Shown here in pieces: positions 6,782 to 14,909 of a stretch of DNA of 35,575 nt (positions within the stretch are counted from its first letter, which is position 1; each line of letters starts with the position of its first letter). The notes under the pieces were generated by a model. It was given only the letters and a program-made list of their open reading frames with translations. It had not been told where the DNA came from and did not search any database. Source of the DNA: Chitinivibrionales bacterium (lineage in GTDB: Bacteria; Fibrobacterota; Chitinivibrionia; Chitinivibrionales; WJMI01); contig WJMI01000064.1 of the NCBI GenBank assembly GCA_014728015.1, positions 1-35,575 on the forward strand, in the 5' to 3' direction. The translations under genes and the position numbers were made by a program.

Positions 6782-7707
6782 GTCGTTCCTCCTCTCGCGC
6801 GGGCTATCGGCTCAAGCTCGGTTTCCGCGATCACCGTCTGCTCACGCCCGGCGCCCGCATCCGGCGAGATCATTGCGGTATGCATCGACCCGCAGACGGA
6901 GATCTTTCCGTGCTCCTCGAGTTTGGTGAACAGGGCCTTGACAATGCCGAATGACATCTTCCCCAGCTCCCGCAGGCTCCGGTTCCGGTGACGGCGCATT
7001 CCCATGTCCACCTGGGCAAACGCATCGAGGCCGCACGCCCTGTAAATATCGAGAACCAGCCCGATCTCCACGCCGTATCCGCTGAAAAACGGCAGCGCCT
7101 CAACGGTTTCGCGCCTGAATGCATACTCGCCGGCCAGGGGCTGGATGATCTCCGCCAGGTCCGGCCAGAAAGCGGACAGGACCGGCCTCACGAGAATCTC
7201 GGTCACCCGGCCGCCGTGGCGGTCGAGCACTGTCCCGTCAATTTCCAGCGGACGCTCATAGTAGGCTTTCACGAATCGCAGCGCCGGGTCGTGTATCAGC
7301 GGCGCAACCAGACCGTAGACGAACCGGGGATGAAAATTTGTGATATCGGCATCGATGAACACGACAATATCACCGGTGCTTACCAGAAGCGATTTCCAGA
7401 GAGAGGCTCCCTTGCCTGCCGGTACGGCCCGGTCGCCGGCCACTTCGTCAAATCCATAGACGGTCGCCCCGGCCCGGGCAGCTTCCTCGCGCGTACGGTC
7501 GGCCGAAAGCCCGTCCATGACAATGATCTCATCGAGCAGACCGACCTGGTCGACAAGCGCCTTCCGGGTCGCAGAAACAATACGCCCGACCGTCGCAGCC
7601 TCGTTGAGAGCCGGAACCACCAGGCTCACGGTCAGGTTTTGGCGACGCTTCTCTTTTGCGACCGACTGAAGAGGGATAAAATCGGTGTGGGTGAACTGCC
7701 GTATCAT
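6778..7707 (-). CDS. gpgS: Glucosyl-3-phosphoglycerate synthase-like glycosyltransferase
   Basis: 309 residues from the ATG at 7707, which has GGAG 5 nt upstream; the track start at 7737 lacks one. GT-A fold: VSLVVPALNEAATVG at the N-terminus, a VMDGLSADRT segment, GKGASLWKSL, and the metal-binding DAD in GDIVVFIDADITNF. The later pattern RPLEIDG...GRVTEILVRPVLSAF...IIQPLAGEYAFRRETVEALPFFSGYGVEIGLVLD...AQVDMGMRRHRNRSL is that of GpgS (GT81), which joins glucose from an NDP-glucose to 3-phosphoglycerate. This is the first step of glucosylglycerate synthesis, a compatible solute and methylglucose-polysaccharide primer. The expected phosphatase GpgP is not adjacent. Related mannosyl-3-phosphoglycerate enzymes differ; moderate-high confidence. 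Confidence 0.82.
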   Translation of the reverse strand: MIRQFTHTDFIPLQSVAKEKRRQNLTVSLVVPALNEAATVGRIVSATRKALVDQVGLLDEIIVMDGLSADRTREEAARAGATVYGFDEVAGDRAVPAGKGASLWKSLLVSTGDIVVFIDADITNFHPRFVYGLVAPLIHDPALRFVKAYYERPLEIDGTVLDRHGGRVTEILVRPVLSAFWPDLAEIIQPLAGEYAFRRETVEALPFFSGYGVEIGLVLDIYRACGLDAFAQVDMGMRRHRNRSLRELGKMSFGIVKALFTKLEEHGKISVCGSMHTAMISPDAGAGREQTVIAETELEPIARARGGTT

Positions 7708-7738
7708 TGCCGCTCCGCGAGGCACTGGAATATACATA

Positions 7739-7768
7739 TTGACAGAAATCCGGCCTATGGTATATATT
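7739..7768 (+). promoter_or_regulatory. Candidate sigma70 promoter for rplM-rpsI
   Basis: TTGACA (7739-7744) is followed after 18 bp by TATATT (7763-7768), or after 16 bp by TATATA. Transcription would start near 7775, about 50 nt before the rplM GTG. It lies in the divergent gap with the GpgS-like gene. Confidence 0.7.
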
Positions 7769-7823
7769 CACTGGTCTTTTTCGTGTATCTTTTTCTCTTA
7801 AAATCAGACACTTCGGGGAACGC

Positions 7824-8252
7824 GTGAGAACAACGGTCGTAAACACGAAAGACATCGCCCGCACATGGTATGTGGTCGATGCCGACGACAAGGTCCTGGG
7901 GCGGCTTGCATCCACCATTGCATCGGTTCTTGTCGGAAAAGGCAAACCATCCTATTCGCCCAACCAGGACCACGGCGACCACGTAATCGTGGTCAACAGC
8001 GAGAAGGTCAAACTCACGGGGACCAAGGCCGAAACCAAGACATATTTCCGGCATTCGAAATATCCGGCCGGCGCAAAGACGCGCAGCTACTGGGAGCAGA
8101 TGCAGCTTGATCCCACGGCGGTAGTCACGCATGCAGTCCGGGGAATGGTCCCCAAGACCACTCTGGGACGCCGTATCATGAAGAAGCTGCATGTGTATGC
8201 GGGCGATTCGCACCCGCACGCGGCCCAGAAGCCGCAGCCGCTGCCGGTGTAA
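7824..8252 (+). CDS. rplM: 50S ribosomal protein L13
   Basis: 142 residues, normal for L13, an early-assembly protein of the large subunit. Family features are clear: TWYVVDADDKVLGRLAS near the N-terminus, then GDHVIVVNSEKVKLTG, and the VRGMVPKTTLGRRIMKKLHVYAG segment. It starts with GTG after a purine-rich GGGGAA. It is first in the L13-S9 pair, which is nearly universally conserved in this order. Confidence 0.97.
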   Translation: MRTTVVNTKDIARTWYVVDADDKVLGRLASTIASVLVGKGKPSYSPNQDHGDHVIVVNSEKVKLTGTKAETKTYFRHSKYPAGAKTRSYWEQMQLDPTAVVTHAVRGMVPKTTLGRRIMKKLHVYAGDSHPHAAQKPQPLPV

Positions 8253-8294
8253 CAGCACAAACGGTTGAAGTACTTTCGCAAGGAGTTCGACGGG

Positions 8295-8684
8295 TTGGAC
8301 AATGTCTATTCAGCAACCGGCAAGCGCAAGCAGGCGATTGCCTGTGTCAGGGTAAAGCCCGGGAAGGGCGAGCGGCTGGTCAACGGCAGCCGCTTTGAAG
8401 ACTACATCAAGAGTGACGTTCTCATCGGCGACATCGAGAAGCCGCTCGAGCTGCTCAAGGTGAGCGATTCCTACGATGTCGTGGTCAAGGTGCGCGGGGG
8501 CGGTCTCAGCGGCCAGTCCGGGGCCATCCGCCTCGGGATATCACGGGCCCTGGCCAAAATCAACGACGACTTCAAGAAGCTGCTCAGAAAAAACGGGCTG
8601 CTGACCCGCGATTCCCGCGTAGTCGAAAGAAAGAAATACGGGCTTGCGGGCGCGCGGAAGCGTTTCCAGTTCTCCAAGCGCTAG
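8295..8684 (+). CDS. rpsI: 30S ribosomal protein S9
   Basis: 129 residues from a TTG at 8295, with AAGGAG 9 nt upstream. I choose this over the track start (TTG 8265) because it fits family length and the Shine-Dalgarno. Conserved segments: YSATGKRKQAIACVRV, VRGGGLSGQSGAIRLGISRAL, LTRDSRVVERKKYGLAGARKRFQFSKR. The C-terminal SKR tail reaches the P-site tRNA in known ribosomes. It follows rplM by 42 nt. The TTG start may tune its translation. Confidence 0.95.
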   Translation: MDNVYSATGKRKQAIACVRVKPGKGERLVNGSRFEDYIKSDVLIGDIEKPLELLKVSDSYDVVVKVRGGGLSGQSGAIRLGISRALAKINDDFKKLLRKNGLLTRDSRVVERKKYGLAGARKRFQFSKR

Positions 8685-8725
8685 CAGTGCCGCGTTCCAA
8701 TACGCAATCAACACACACTTGTGAG

Positions 8726-8761
8726 CAGGCGGGGGTGTCCCCCGGGCGGGATTGACGCCTG
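8726..8761 (+). promoter_or_regulatory. Structured leader upstream of rpsB
   Basis: In the rpsI-rpsB gap CAGGCG (8726-8731) pairs with CGCCTG (8756-8761), enclosing GGGGG-TGT-CCCCC (8731-8743); the outer and inner stems share one G. There is no U-run, so it is not a typical terminator. Ribosomal operons often carry leader structures for autoregulation by S2, but this does not match a family I can name. Confidence 0.35.
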
Positions 8762-8807
8762 TGGCGATGCAAGTGGAGGAACAAACCCGGTAAAGGAGAG
8801 GTATCGC

Positions 8808-9671
8808 ATGTCTACTGTTACCCTGCAAGACCTGCTCAAGGCAGGCACGCATTTTGGGCACCAGACCAAGCGCTGGAACCCCAAAATGAAGAAGTTTATC
8901 CTGTGTCCTCGAAACGGCATCTACATCGTCGATCTCAACAAGACGCTCATCAGCCTCGACCAGTTCGTCGAGCGGGTCAAGGCCGAAGTCGAAAAGGGCG
9001 GAAAAGTGCTGTTCGTGGGCACCAAGAAGCAGGTCAAAGACTGTATCCGCGAAGAGGCTGAACGCGCGGGTATGCCGTACGTGGTCGAACGATGGCTCGG
9101 CGGCATGCTCACCAATTTCAAGACTATCCGCCAAAGCGTGGCAAAACTCGAAAAAATCGAGAGCATGGAATCGGACGGCACCATGGAGGCGCTGACCAAG
9201 AAAGAAGGATTGTCGCTCCTTAAAAAGAAGGAAAAGCTCCTGACCGTGCTCACCGGTATCCGCGGCATGCGCAAGCTTCCCGCCCTGGTGTTTGTCGTCG
9301 ATGCCATTAAGGAACACATTGCTATCGATGAAGCCCGCCGGCTCAAGATTCCCATCGGCGCGATTGTCGACACCAATTGCGATCCCGACAAGATAGACTA
9401 CCCCATTCCCGGCAATGACGATGCGATCAAGTCGGTGCATTTGATTACGAAGGCGATCGCCGATGCGATTACGTCTATCAGGCGCCCCGACGGGCTGGCC
9501 GAGGGCGACGAAGAAAAGGCCGGGGCACCGGCAGTATCCGTGGCCGCATCCGCGGAGGATCTCTCCGAGGAGGAAGAGATACGGGCCGAAGAAGAGGATA
9601 CTGGAGAGGCGCCAAAGGCAAAACGGCGTGTCGTACGCAGAAAAATGGTCCGGACGCCGGACACGGAGTAG
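8808..9671 (+). CDS. rpsB: 30S ribosomal protein S2
   Basis: 287 residues from the ATG at 8808, with AAAGGAG just upstream; the track extends it needlessly into the leader. The core is typical: [74 protein letters not shown] tail of about 60 residues follows (acidic, then Arg/Lys-rich) that standard S2 of about 240 residues lacks. It is followed by tsf, the usual partner. Confidence 0.97.
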   Translation: MSTVTLQDLLKAGTHFGHQTKRWNPKMKKFILCPRNGIYIVDLNKTLISLDQFVERVKAEVEKGGKVLFVGTKKQVKDCIREEAERAGMPYVVERWLGGMLTNFKTIRQSVAKLEKIESMESDGTMEALTKKEGLSLLKKKEKLLTVLTGIRGMRKLPALVFVVDAIKEHIAIDEARRLKIPIGAIVDTNCDPDKIDYPIPGNDDAIKSVHLITKAIADAITSIRRPDGLAEGDEEKAGAPAVSVAASAEDLSEEEEIRAEEEDTGEAPKAKRRVVRRKMVRTPDTE

Positions 9672-9713
9672 CTCTTCCCAACGCGTTCCTTTCCAGAAGT
9701 ATTTACCGATGCG

Positions 9714-9736
9714 CCGCGGGGCACATCCGCCCGCGG
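9714..9736 (+). repeat. Hairpin in rpsB-tsf gap
   Basis: CCGCGGG and CCCGCGG form a perfect 7-bp stem around a 9-nt loop, ending 6 nt before the tsf Shine-Dalgarno (GAAGGAG). There is no U-tract. It may affect mRNA stability or the relative output of tsf; its role is unproven. Confidence 0.35.
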
Positions 9737-9756
9737 TACGATGAAGGAGTAGAGTG

Positions 9757-10647
9757 ATGGCAATAACCGCAGAACAAGTCAAGGAATTGCGCGAAGCCAC
9801 CGGCCTCGGCATGATGATATGCAAGAAGGCGCTGACCGAGGCGGACGGCGACATGAAGCAGGCCATGGAAAACCTTCGCAAGCAGGGACAGGCAACCGCC
9901 CAGAAGCGCGCCGGCAAGGCGGCCAAGGAGGGCAAGGTGTCGGTCCTGGTGCAGGATAGTACCGCCCTAATCTACGAGGTCAACTCCGAAACCGACTTCG
10001 TGGCCCGCAACGATGATTTCCTGGCGTTCGTCGACCAGCTCGGGCCGCTCCTCGCCAGCGAGAAACCGGCCGACCTCGATGCGGCCCACGCCCTGACCGC
10101 GCCTGCTTTCGACGGCCAGACTGTCAGCGAACGGCTCACCGATCTCATCGGCAAAATCGGCGAGAAGATAACGTTCCGCCGCTTCGCGCTGGTCGAGACC
10201 GACCCGTCCCGGCAGCGCGTGCACTCCTACGTGCATGGCAACGGCAGGATCGGTGTGGTCGTAGTGCTGTCCGCCGACAGCGGGCAGGCCCTGGATACCG
10301 GCGCGGTCGCCGACCTCGGCAAGGAAATCGCCATGCAGGTGGCTGCCGCCAATCCCATGGCCGTGAGCCGTGAGAGCGTTCCGGCCGAGATCATCGAGAA
10401 GGAGCGTGAGGTGTACCGCGCGCAGGCCGAGGCATCCGGACGGCCCGAGAAGGTCTGGGACCGCATTGTCGACGGCAAGCTCGGTAAATTCTATAAAGAA
10501 TCAGTCCTGGTCGAACAGGAGTATATTAGGGACAGTGACATGTCGGTCGCCGACCGGATCAAGCAGGCCGAAAAGGATGCCGGCTGCACGGTGGGCGTCG
10601 ATTCGTTCGTGCGATTCGAGCTGGGATCGGAGGAACCGGCATCGTGA
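9757..10647 (+). CDS. tsf: Elongation factor Ts
   Basis: 296 residues from the ATG at 9757, with AAGGAG 8 nt upstream; the track start is the preceding GTG. It is the guanine-nucleotide exchange factor of EF-Tu. The N-terminal UBA-like domain LREATGLGMMICKKALTEADGD and the EF-Tu-contact motif VNSETDFVARNDDF are present, followed by two subdomains of the core. Its stop overlaps the pyrH start by 4 bp, giving translational coupling. Confidence 0.97.
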   Translation: MAITAEQVKELREATGLGMMICKKALTEADGDMKQAMENLRKQGQATAQKRAGKAAKEGKVSVLVQDSTALIYEVNSETDFVARNDDFLAFVDQLGPLLASEKPADLDAAHALTAPAFDGQTVSERLTDLIGKIGEKITFRRFALVETDPSRQRVHSYVHGNGRIGVVVVLSADSGQALDTGAVADLGKEIAMQVAAANPMAVSRESVPAEIIEKEREVYRAQAEASGRPEKVWDRIVDGKLGKFYKESVLVEQEYIRDSDMSVADRIKQAEKDAGCTVGVDSFVRFELGSEEPAS

Positions 10648-11363
10648 AACCGCAGTACCGCCGAGTCCTTCTCAAGATCAGCGGCGAGGCGCTCGCCGGA
10701 CCGCGGGGATTCGGTATCGATGCCGCGGTGGCCGACACACTTGCCGGTGAAATCAAGGAGGTCCACGGGCGCTGCGTCCAGATAGGCATTGTGCTTGGCG
10801 GCGGGAACATCTTTCGCGGCCTTGCGGGCGCGGCCGCCGGTGTCGACCGCACCACCGGTGACACGGTAGGCATGCTGGCTACCATAATCAACTCCCTTTT
10901 GTTCAAGGAATCGCTGAAGCGTGCCGGGGTGCCGGCACGCGTGCTCTCCGCGCTCCAGATGGACAAGGCCCTCGAGTTCCTTACCGCGCAGCGCGCCGTT
11001 GCATCACTGCAGGCCGGCGAGGTGGTTATCATGGCCGGCGGCACCGGCAACCCCTATTTCACCACCGATACCGCCGCCGCCCTTCGATGCGCCGAAACCA
11101 ACTGCGACGTGCTCCTCAAGGCCACCAAGGTCGACGGCATCTACGATGACGATCCCGCGACGAATCCCGCTGCAAAGAAAATTGACACGCTGACCCACGA
11201 GGAAGCGCTGGCGCGCAACATCCGTGTTATGGATGCGAGCGCGTTTTCACTTTGCATGGACAACGGCATACCTATTGTCGTATTTCAAATGACACATCCG
11301 GGCAACCTCCGGCGGTGTATCGACGGCGAACCCGTCGGGTCGACAGTCAGGAAAGGGGCGTAG
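10644..11363 (+). CDS. pyrH: Uridylate kinase (UMP kinase)
   Basis: 239 residues; phosphorylates UMP to UDP with ATP, in pyrimidine synthesis. Amino-acid-kinase fold motifs: YRRVLLKISGEAL, IGIVLGGGNIFRG, GGTGNPYFTTDTAAALRC and the ATP-site KATKVDGIYDDDP. It starts at a GTG overlapping the tsf stop (GTGA), with GGAGG about 10 nt upstream. Order tsf-pyrH-frr is the conserved bacterial one. Confidence 0.96.
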   Translation: MKPQYRRVLLKISGEALAGPRGFGIDAAVADTLAGEIKEVHGRCVQIGIVLGGGNIFRGLAGAAAGVDRTTGDTVGMLATIINSLLFKESLKRAGVPARVLSALQMDKALEFLTAQRAVASLQAGEVVIMAGGTGNPYFTTDTAAALRCAETNCDVLLKATKVDGIYDDDPATNPAAKKIDTLTHEEALARNIRVMDASAFSLCMDNGIPIVVFQMTHPGNLRRCIDGEPVGSTVRKGA

Positions 11364-11366
11364 CTC

Positions 11367-11930
11367 ATGGCAGATCTCAACACGGTATATCAGGAAACCA
11401 CGGAACGCATGCAGAAGACCGTGGATGCGCTCAAGCGCGAGTTCGCGCGCATCCGCACCGGACGGGCAAGCCCGTCACTGCTCGACGGCATCACGGTTGA
11501 CTACTACGGCTCTCCTATGCCCATCAACCAGGTCGGCACGATTTCAATCCCTGATGCGCGCCTGCTGACCATACAGCCCTGGGAGAAAACCATGCTCGGT
11601 CCTATCGAAAAGGCCATCCAGGCGGCCGATCTGGGGCTCAACCCGCAGAACGACGGCAACCTGATTCGGGTCCCGATCCCGCCGCTTAGCGAGGAACGGC
11701 GCAAGGAGCTGTACAAGGGGTGCAAGAAGACCAGCGAGGACAGCAAGGTCGCCGTGCGCAATATCCGCCGCGACAGCAACGAAAAGCTGAAAAAGGCGGA
11801 AAAAGACAAGGAGATGACCCAGGACGAGCAAAAGAAGGGGATGGACCGGATCCAGAAGTTGACAGATGAGTTCGTGAACAGCATCGACGAGCTTCTCGCC
11901 CATAAAGAAAAGGAAATCATGGAGGTGTAG
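11367..11930 (+). CDS. frr: Ribosome recycling factor
   Basis: 187 residues, the usual size. With EF-G it splits post-termination ribosomes. Signature segments: FARIRTGRASPSLLDGITVDYYGSPMPINQVGTISIPDARLLTIQPW and the C-terminal helices KAEKDKEMTQDEQKKGMDRIQKLTDEFV. It starts 3 nt after the pyrH stop and is the last gene before an intrinsic terminator. Confidence 0.97.
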   Translation: MADLNTVYQETTERMQKTVDALKREFARIRTGRASPSLLDGITVDYYGSPMPINQVGTISIPDARLLTIQPWEKTMLGPIEKAIQAADLGLNPQNDGNLIRVPIPPLSEERRKELYKGCKKTSEDSKVAVRNIRRDSNEKLKKAEKDKEMTQDEQKKGMDRIQKLTDEFVNSIDELLAHKEKEIMEV

Positions 11931-11976
11931 CGCTCGTGCGGCATCGGCATTTCGCCGACGGGCGTCTTCGTTTTGC

Positions 11977-12001
11977 GCCCCTCCTTCCGGAGGGGCTTTT
12001 T
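11977..12001 (+). terminator. Intrinsic terminator after frr
   Basis: Perfect 8-bp stem GCCCCTCC / GGAGGGGC with a TTCC loop, followed by five T residues. A smaller hairpin TCGGC-ATTTC-GCCGA lies upstream (11944-11958). It ends the rplM-to-frr transcription unit. Confidence 0.85.
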
Positions 12002-12044
12002 CGTGCCCGGACGCGGATGAGATGTATATTTCCCAGTCAAAACG

Positions 12045-12097
12045 CGCGGGGGCCCCGCGGTAAATAGACAAGCGCGAATACCGGGGCGCGCGCCCCG
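12045..12097. repeat. Two GC-rich palindromes upstream of uppS
   Basis: CGCGGGG-G-CCCCGCG (12045-12059) and the perfect 16-bp palindrome CGGGGCGCGCGCCCCG (12082-12097) lie in the 180-bp gap between frr and uppS. The second ends 13 nt before the uppS ATG, which lacks a clear Shine-Dalgarno. A lone -10-like TATATT at 12025 has no good -35. Confidence 0.4.
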
Positions 12098-12110
12098 CAG
12101 CAAGTCCTGT

Positions 12111-12821
12111 ATGAATGTCCCCCGGCACATTGCGGTTATCATGGACGGAAACGGGCGGTGGGCCCGGAAACGGGGCCTGCCCCGTACCGCCGGCCACCGG
12201 GCCGGCACCGATGCCACCCGGCGCATTGTCCGCGCCTGCGGCGAGCTCGGGATCGAATACCTCACCATCTACACGTTCTCTGCCGAAAACTGGGAGCGCC
12301 CGCGCAAAGAGGTCACCTTCCTCATGGGATTGTTCGTCGAGATGATCCAGCGGGAGATCAACGAACTCAACAAGAACAATGTCCGCTTGCATGCCATCGG
12401 CGACATCGGAAAGCTCCCCGCGCCAACGAGAAAGGAGCTGGAAAAAGGCATCGAGAGCACGGCAAGAAACACCGGGCTCAATCTGATACTGGCTATCAGC
12501 TATGGCGGACGGGCCGAGATTGTGCGCGCCGCGAAGCTCTTTGCGCGGGATGCGGCCGCGAATCCGTCCCTTCTTGATTCCCTGAACGAGGAACGCTTTT
12601 CGAGTTACCTTTACACAAAAGACTTTCCCGATCCGGAATTGATCGTCCGCACCGGCGGCGATGTCCGCATCAGCAATTTCCTGATATGGCAGGTCGCGTA
12701 TGCCGAGCTGCATGTCACCGATGTTTTGTGGCCGGATTTCGACCGGGATGCCCTCGTGAAAGCCATCGAGGATTTCAACGGCCGCGAGCGCCGATTCGGT
12801 AAAGTCGTGGAGCAACAATGA
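12111..12821 (+). CDS. uppS: Undecaprenyl diphosphate synthase
   Basis: 236 residues. A cis-prenyltransferase that extends farnesyl diphosphate with isopentenyl diphosphate to make the C55 lipid carrier for peptidoglycan and O-antigen. Signatures: HIAVIMDGNGRWARKRG (catalytic Asp), TIYTFSAENWERP, and the C-terminal LIVRTGGDVRISNFLIWQVAYAEL, the dimer and substrate region, where Gly-Asp replaces the usual Gly-Glu. Its stop overlaps cdsA by 4 bp. Confidence 0.96.
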   Translation: MNVPRHIAVIMDGNGRWARKRGLPRTAGHRAGTDATRRIVRACGELGIEYLTIYTFSAENWERPRKEVTFLMGLFVEMIQREINELNKNNVRLHAIGDIGKLPAPTRKELEKGIESTARNTGLNLILAISYGGRAEIVRAAKLFARDAAANPSLLDSLNEERFSSYLYTKDFPDPELIVRTGGDVRISNFLIWQVAYAELHVTDVLWPDFDRDALVKAIEDFNGRERRFGKVVEQQ

Positions 12822-13747
12822 ACCGCGACAATCTGATCAAACGCCTGGTGTTCGCAGCATGGGCCATTCCCGCCGGGTGGCTCATTATCAATGCAAACCT
12901 TTCCCTCGTTCCCCCGGCAGTGGCCCGGCGGATCTTCTCCGACCCGGCCACCCAGGTGTACCCCGCGCATGTCGCGGCAGTACTTCTCGTGTTCCTCGGC
13001 GCATCCGAGTACCTGCGCATGCTCGGCTTGTCATATCCGAGAAACGGCTTCTGGATCGTGTACGTATGGCTCGCGCTGCAGATGGCCTCTCACTTCATGC
13101 CGGAGAGCACGCTCGGCGCATCCGCCGACATATTCATCCTGTTCGTGCTGGTCGCGATCGAGGCCTTCGTGTGGGGGCGGAAAACGGAGCGCCGGTGGCG
13201 GCGGGCGAGCATGCTGTTCAGCGGGACGGCCTTTTTCTCCATTGCCGGCCTGTACATGCTGGCATTCTATGATGCTCCTTTTCAGGACGTGTTCGCATCG
13301 CGGTTCACCTCGCCGCTCACCGCGCAGATGGGAATCATTACCGTGGTCGCGGCAATTTTCTTCTGTGACACCGCCGCCTACTTCGCCGGGTCCCTGTGGG
13401 GCACGCATCGTTTCTCGAGTATCAGTCCGAAAAAAACCATAGAGGGAAGTGTCGCCGGGCTCGTCGCCGCGACCGTCGTCACCACGCTCGGCTGGCAGTT
13501 TCTCTCGACCCCCGCGGCGCGGGACAAGTACGGCATCGCGCTCGGCATCCTTCTCGGCATTGTCATCGGCGTGTTTGCCCAGATAGGCGACCTGGTCGTG
13601 TCACTCATGAAACGGTATTTCAGGGTCAAGGATGCATCCGACCTTATTCCCGGACACGGCGGCGTACTTGACAGATTCGACAGCGTGTTTTTCGCTTCGC
13701 CGGCCGTGCATCTTTTTGTCAGCATCGTCACCCGGATTGTACCTTGA
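12818..13747 (+). CDS. cdsA: Phosphatidate cytidylyltransferase
   Basis: 309 residues, polytopic membrane enzyme that makes CDP-diacylglycerol from phosphatidate and CTP, the branch point of phospholipid synthesis. The C-terminal CDS signature is complete: SLMKRYFRVKDASDLIPGHGGVLDRFDS. About eight hydrophobic segments precede and flank it. It starts within the uppS stop (ATGA) and is followed 4 nt later by dxr. Its product would feed the CDP-alcohol phosphatidyltransferase encoded at 30.0-30.7 kb. Confidence 0.95.
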   Translation: MNRDNLIKRLVFAAWAIPAGWLIINANLSLVPPAVARRIFSDPATQVYPAHVAAVLLVFLGASEYLRMLGLSYPRNGFWIVYVWLALQMASHFMPESTLGASADIFILFVLVAIEAFVWGRKTERRWRRASMLFSGTAFFSIAGLYMLAFYDAPFQDVFASRFTSPLTAQMGIITVVAAIFFCDTAAYFAGSLWGTHRFSSISPKKTIEGSVAGLVAATVVTTLGWQFLSTPAARDKYGIALGILLGIVIGVFAQIGDLVVSLMKRYFRVKDASDLIPGHGGVLDRFDSVFFASPAVHLFVSIVTRIVP

Positions 13748-13751
13748 ACCT

Positions 13752-14909
13752 ATGAAAATACTCCTGCTGGGCTCAACCGGTTCCATCGGCGCAAGCGCCT
13801 GCGCATGCATCCGCCGTCACCCCGGGCGTTTTTCGCTCGCCGGGCTCGCCGCGAACAGAAATGCCGATACGCTCATCCGGCAGATAGAAGCGTTCTCGCC
13901 GCGATGGGTGTATGTCGCGTCGCCGGATGCCGCCGACAAGGTCCGCCCCGCGCTCCCGTCGTCGACAACGCTGTTCGAAGGCCCCGCGGGCCTCACCGGC
14001 ATCGTCGAAGAGGCCGACTACGATGTCCTGCTCAATGCGCTGGTGGGCGCGGTCGGGTTCGCGCCGACGGTCACCGCGCTCAAGCGGAACAAGCGGGTCG
14101 CGCTCGCAAACAAGGAAAGCCTGGTTATCGGCGGCGACGTCATCACGCGGCTTCTCGACCAGGGGCACGGCGAGCTGATTCCGGTCGACAGCGAGCACAG
14201 CGCTATCCTCCAGTGCATCACCGGCGAAACGCGCGAGAGTGTCGAACGCATCGTTCTGACCGCATCCGGCGGGCCCTTCCGGGAGCTCCCGTCGGATCAA
14301 TTCGCCGCCATAACCCCGGCCCAGGCGCTGGATCATCCGACATGGTCGATGGGGAATAAGATTACCATCGATGCGGGCACGCTGATGAACAAGGGATTCG
14401 AGGTCATCGAGGCCCACCACCTGTTCCGTCTCCCCTACGACCGCCTGCGGGTCGTGGTACACCCCCAGTCTATCGTGCACTCCATGGTGGTGTTTCGCGA
14501 CGGCGCGGTGATGGCGCAGTGTGGCGTGCCGGACATGGAGCTGCCCATACAATACGCGCTCTCGTATCCGGAGCGCCTGCCGCTTGACAGCCGGCGGCTG
14601 GACCTCGCCGCGGTCGGCGCGCTGACCTTTTTCGAGCCCGATGTGGAGAAGTTCAGGTGCCTGAAGCTCTGTATCGAGGCCGGAAGAGCCGGCGGCACCC
14701 ATCCGGCCGTCTTGAACGCCGCAAACGAAATCGCCGTGGCATCGTTTCTCGAGGGCTCCGTGCGGTTCGACCAGATTCCCGCAATTGTCGAGCGCGCGCT
14801 GGAGTCACACGAGGCTGGAAGGGCCGACTCTGTGGAAGCCGTTTTGGAGGCCGACCGGCGGACGCGCGCCGACGTACTCGCAACACTTCAGGAGAAACAG
14901 CGCGCATGA
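13752..14909 (+). CDS. dxr: 1-deoxy-D-xylulose 5-phosphate reductoisomerase
   Basis: 385 residues from the ATG at 13752; the track start lies inside cdsA. It converts DXP to MEP with NADPH, the committed step of the MEP isoprenoid pathway that supplies uppS. NADPH-binding GSTGSIG is at residues 7-13. ANKESLVIGG, the metal-binding VDSEHSA and VHPQSIVHSMV are all present. It overlaps rseP by 4 bp. Confidence 0.97.
   Translation: MKILLLGSTGSIGASACACIRRHPGRFSLAGLAANRNADTLIRQIEAFSPRWVYVASPDAADKVRPALPSSTTLFEGPAGLTGIVEEADYDVLLNALVGAVGFAPTVTALKRNKRVALANKESLVIGGDVITRLLDQGHGELIPVDSEHSAILQCITGETRESVERIVLTASGGPFRELPSDQFAAITPAQALDHPTWSMGNKITIDAGTLMNKGFEVIEAHHLFRLPYDRLRVVVHPQSIVHSMVVFRDGAVMAQCGVPDMELPIQYALSYPERLPLDSRRLDLAAVGALTFFEPDVEKFRCLKLCIEAGRAGGTHPAVLNAANEIAVASFLEGSVRFDQIPAIVERALESHEAGRADSVEAVLEADRRTRADVLATLQEKQRA

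Noticed and set aside
8541-9935. 464-residue minus-strand ORF
   Set aside because: Antisense to rpsI, rpsB and tsf, which are certain.
11544-12818. 424-residue minus-strand ORF
   Set aside because: Antisense to frr and uppS and runs through the frr terminator.
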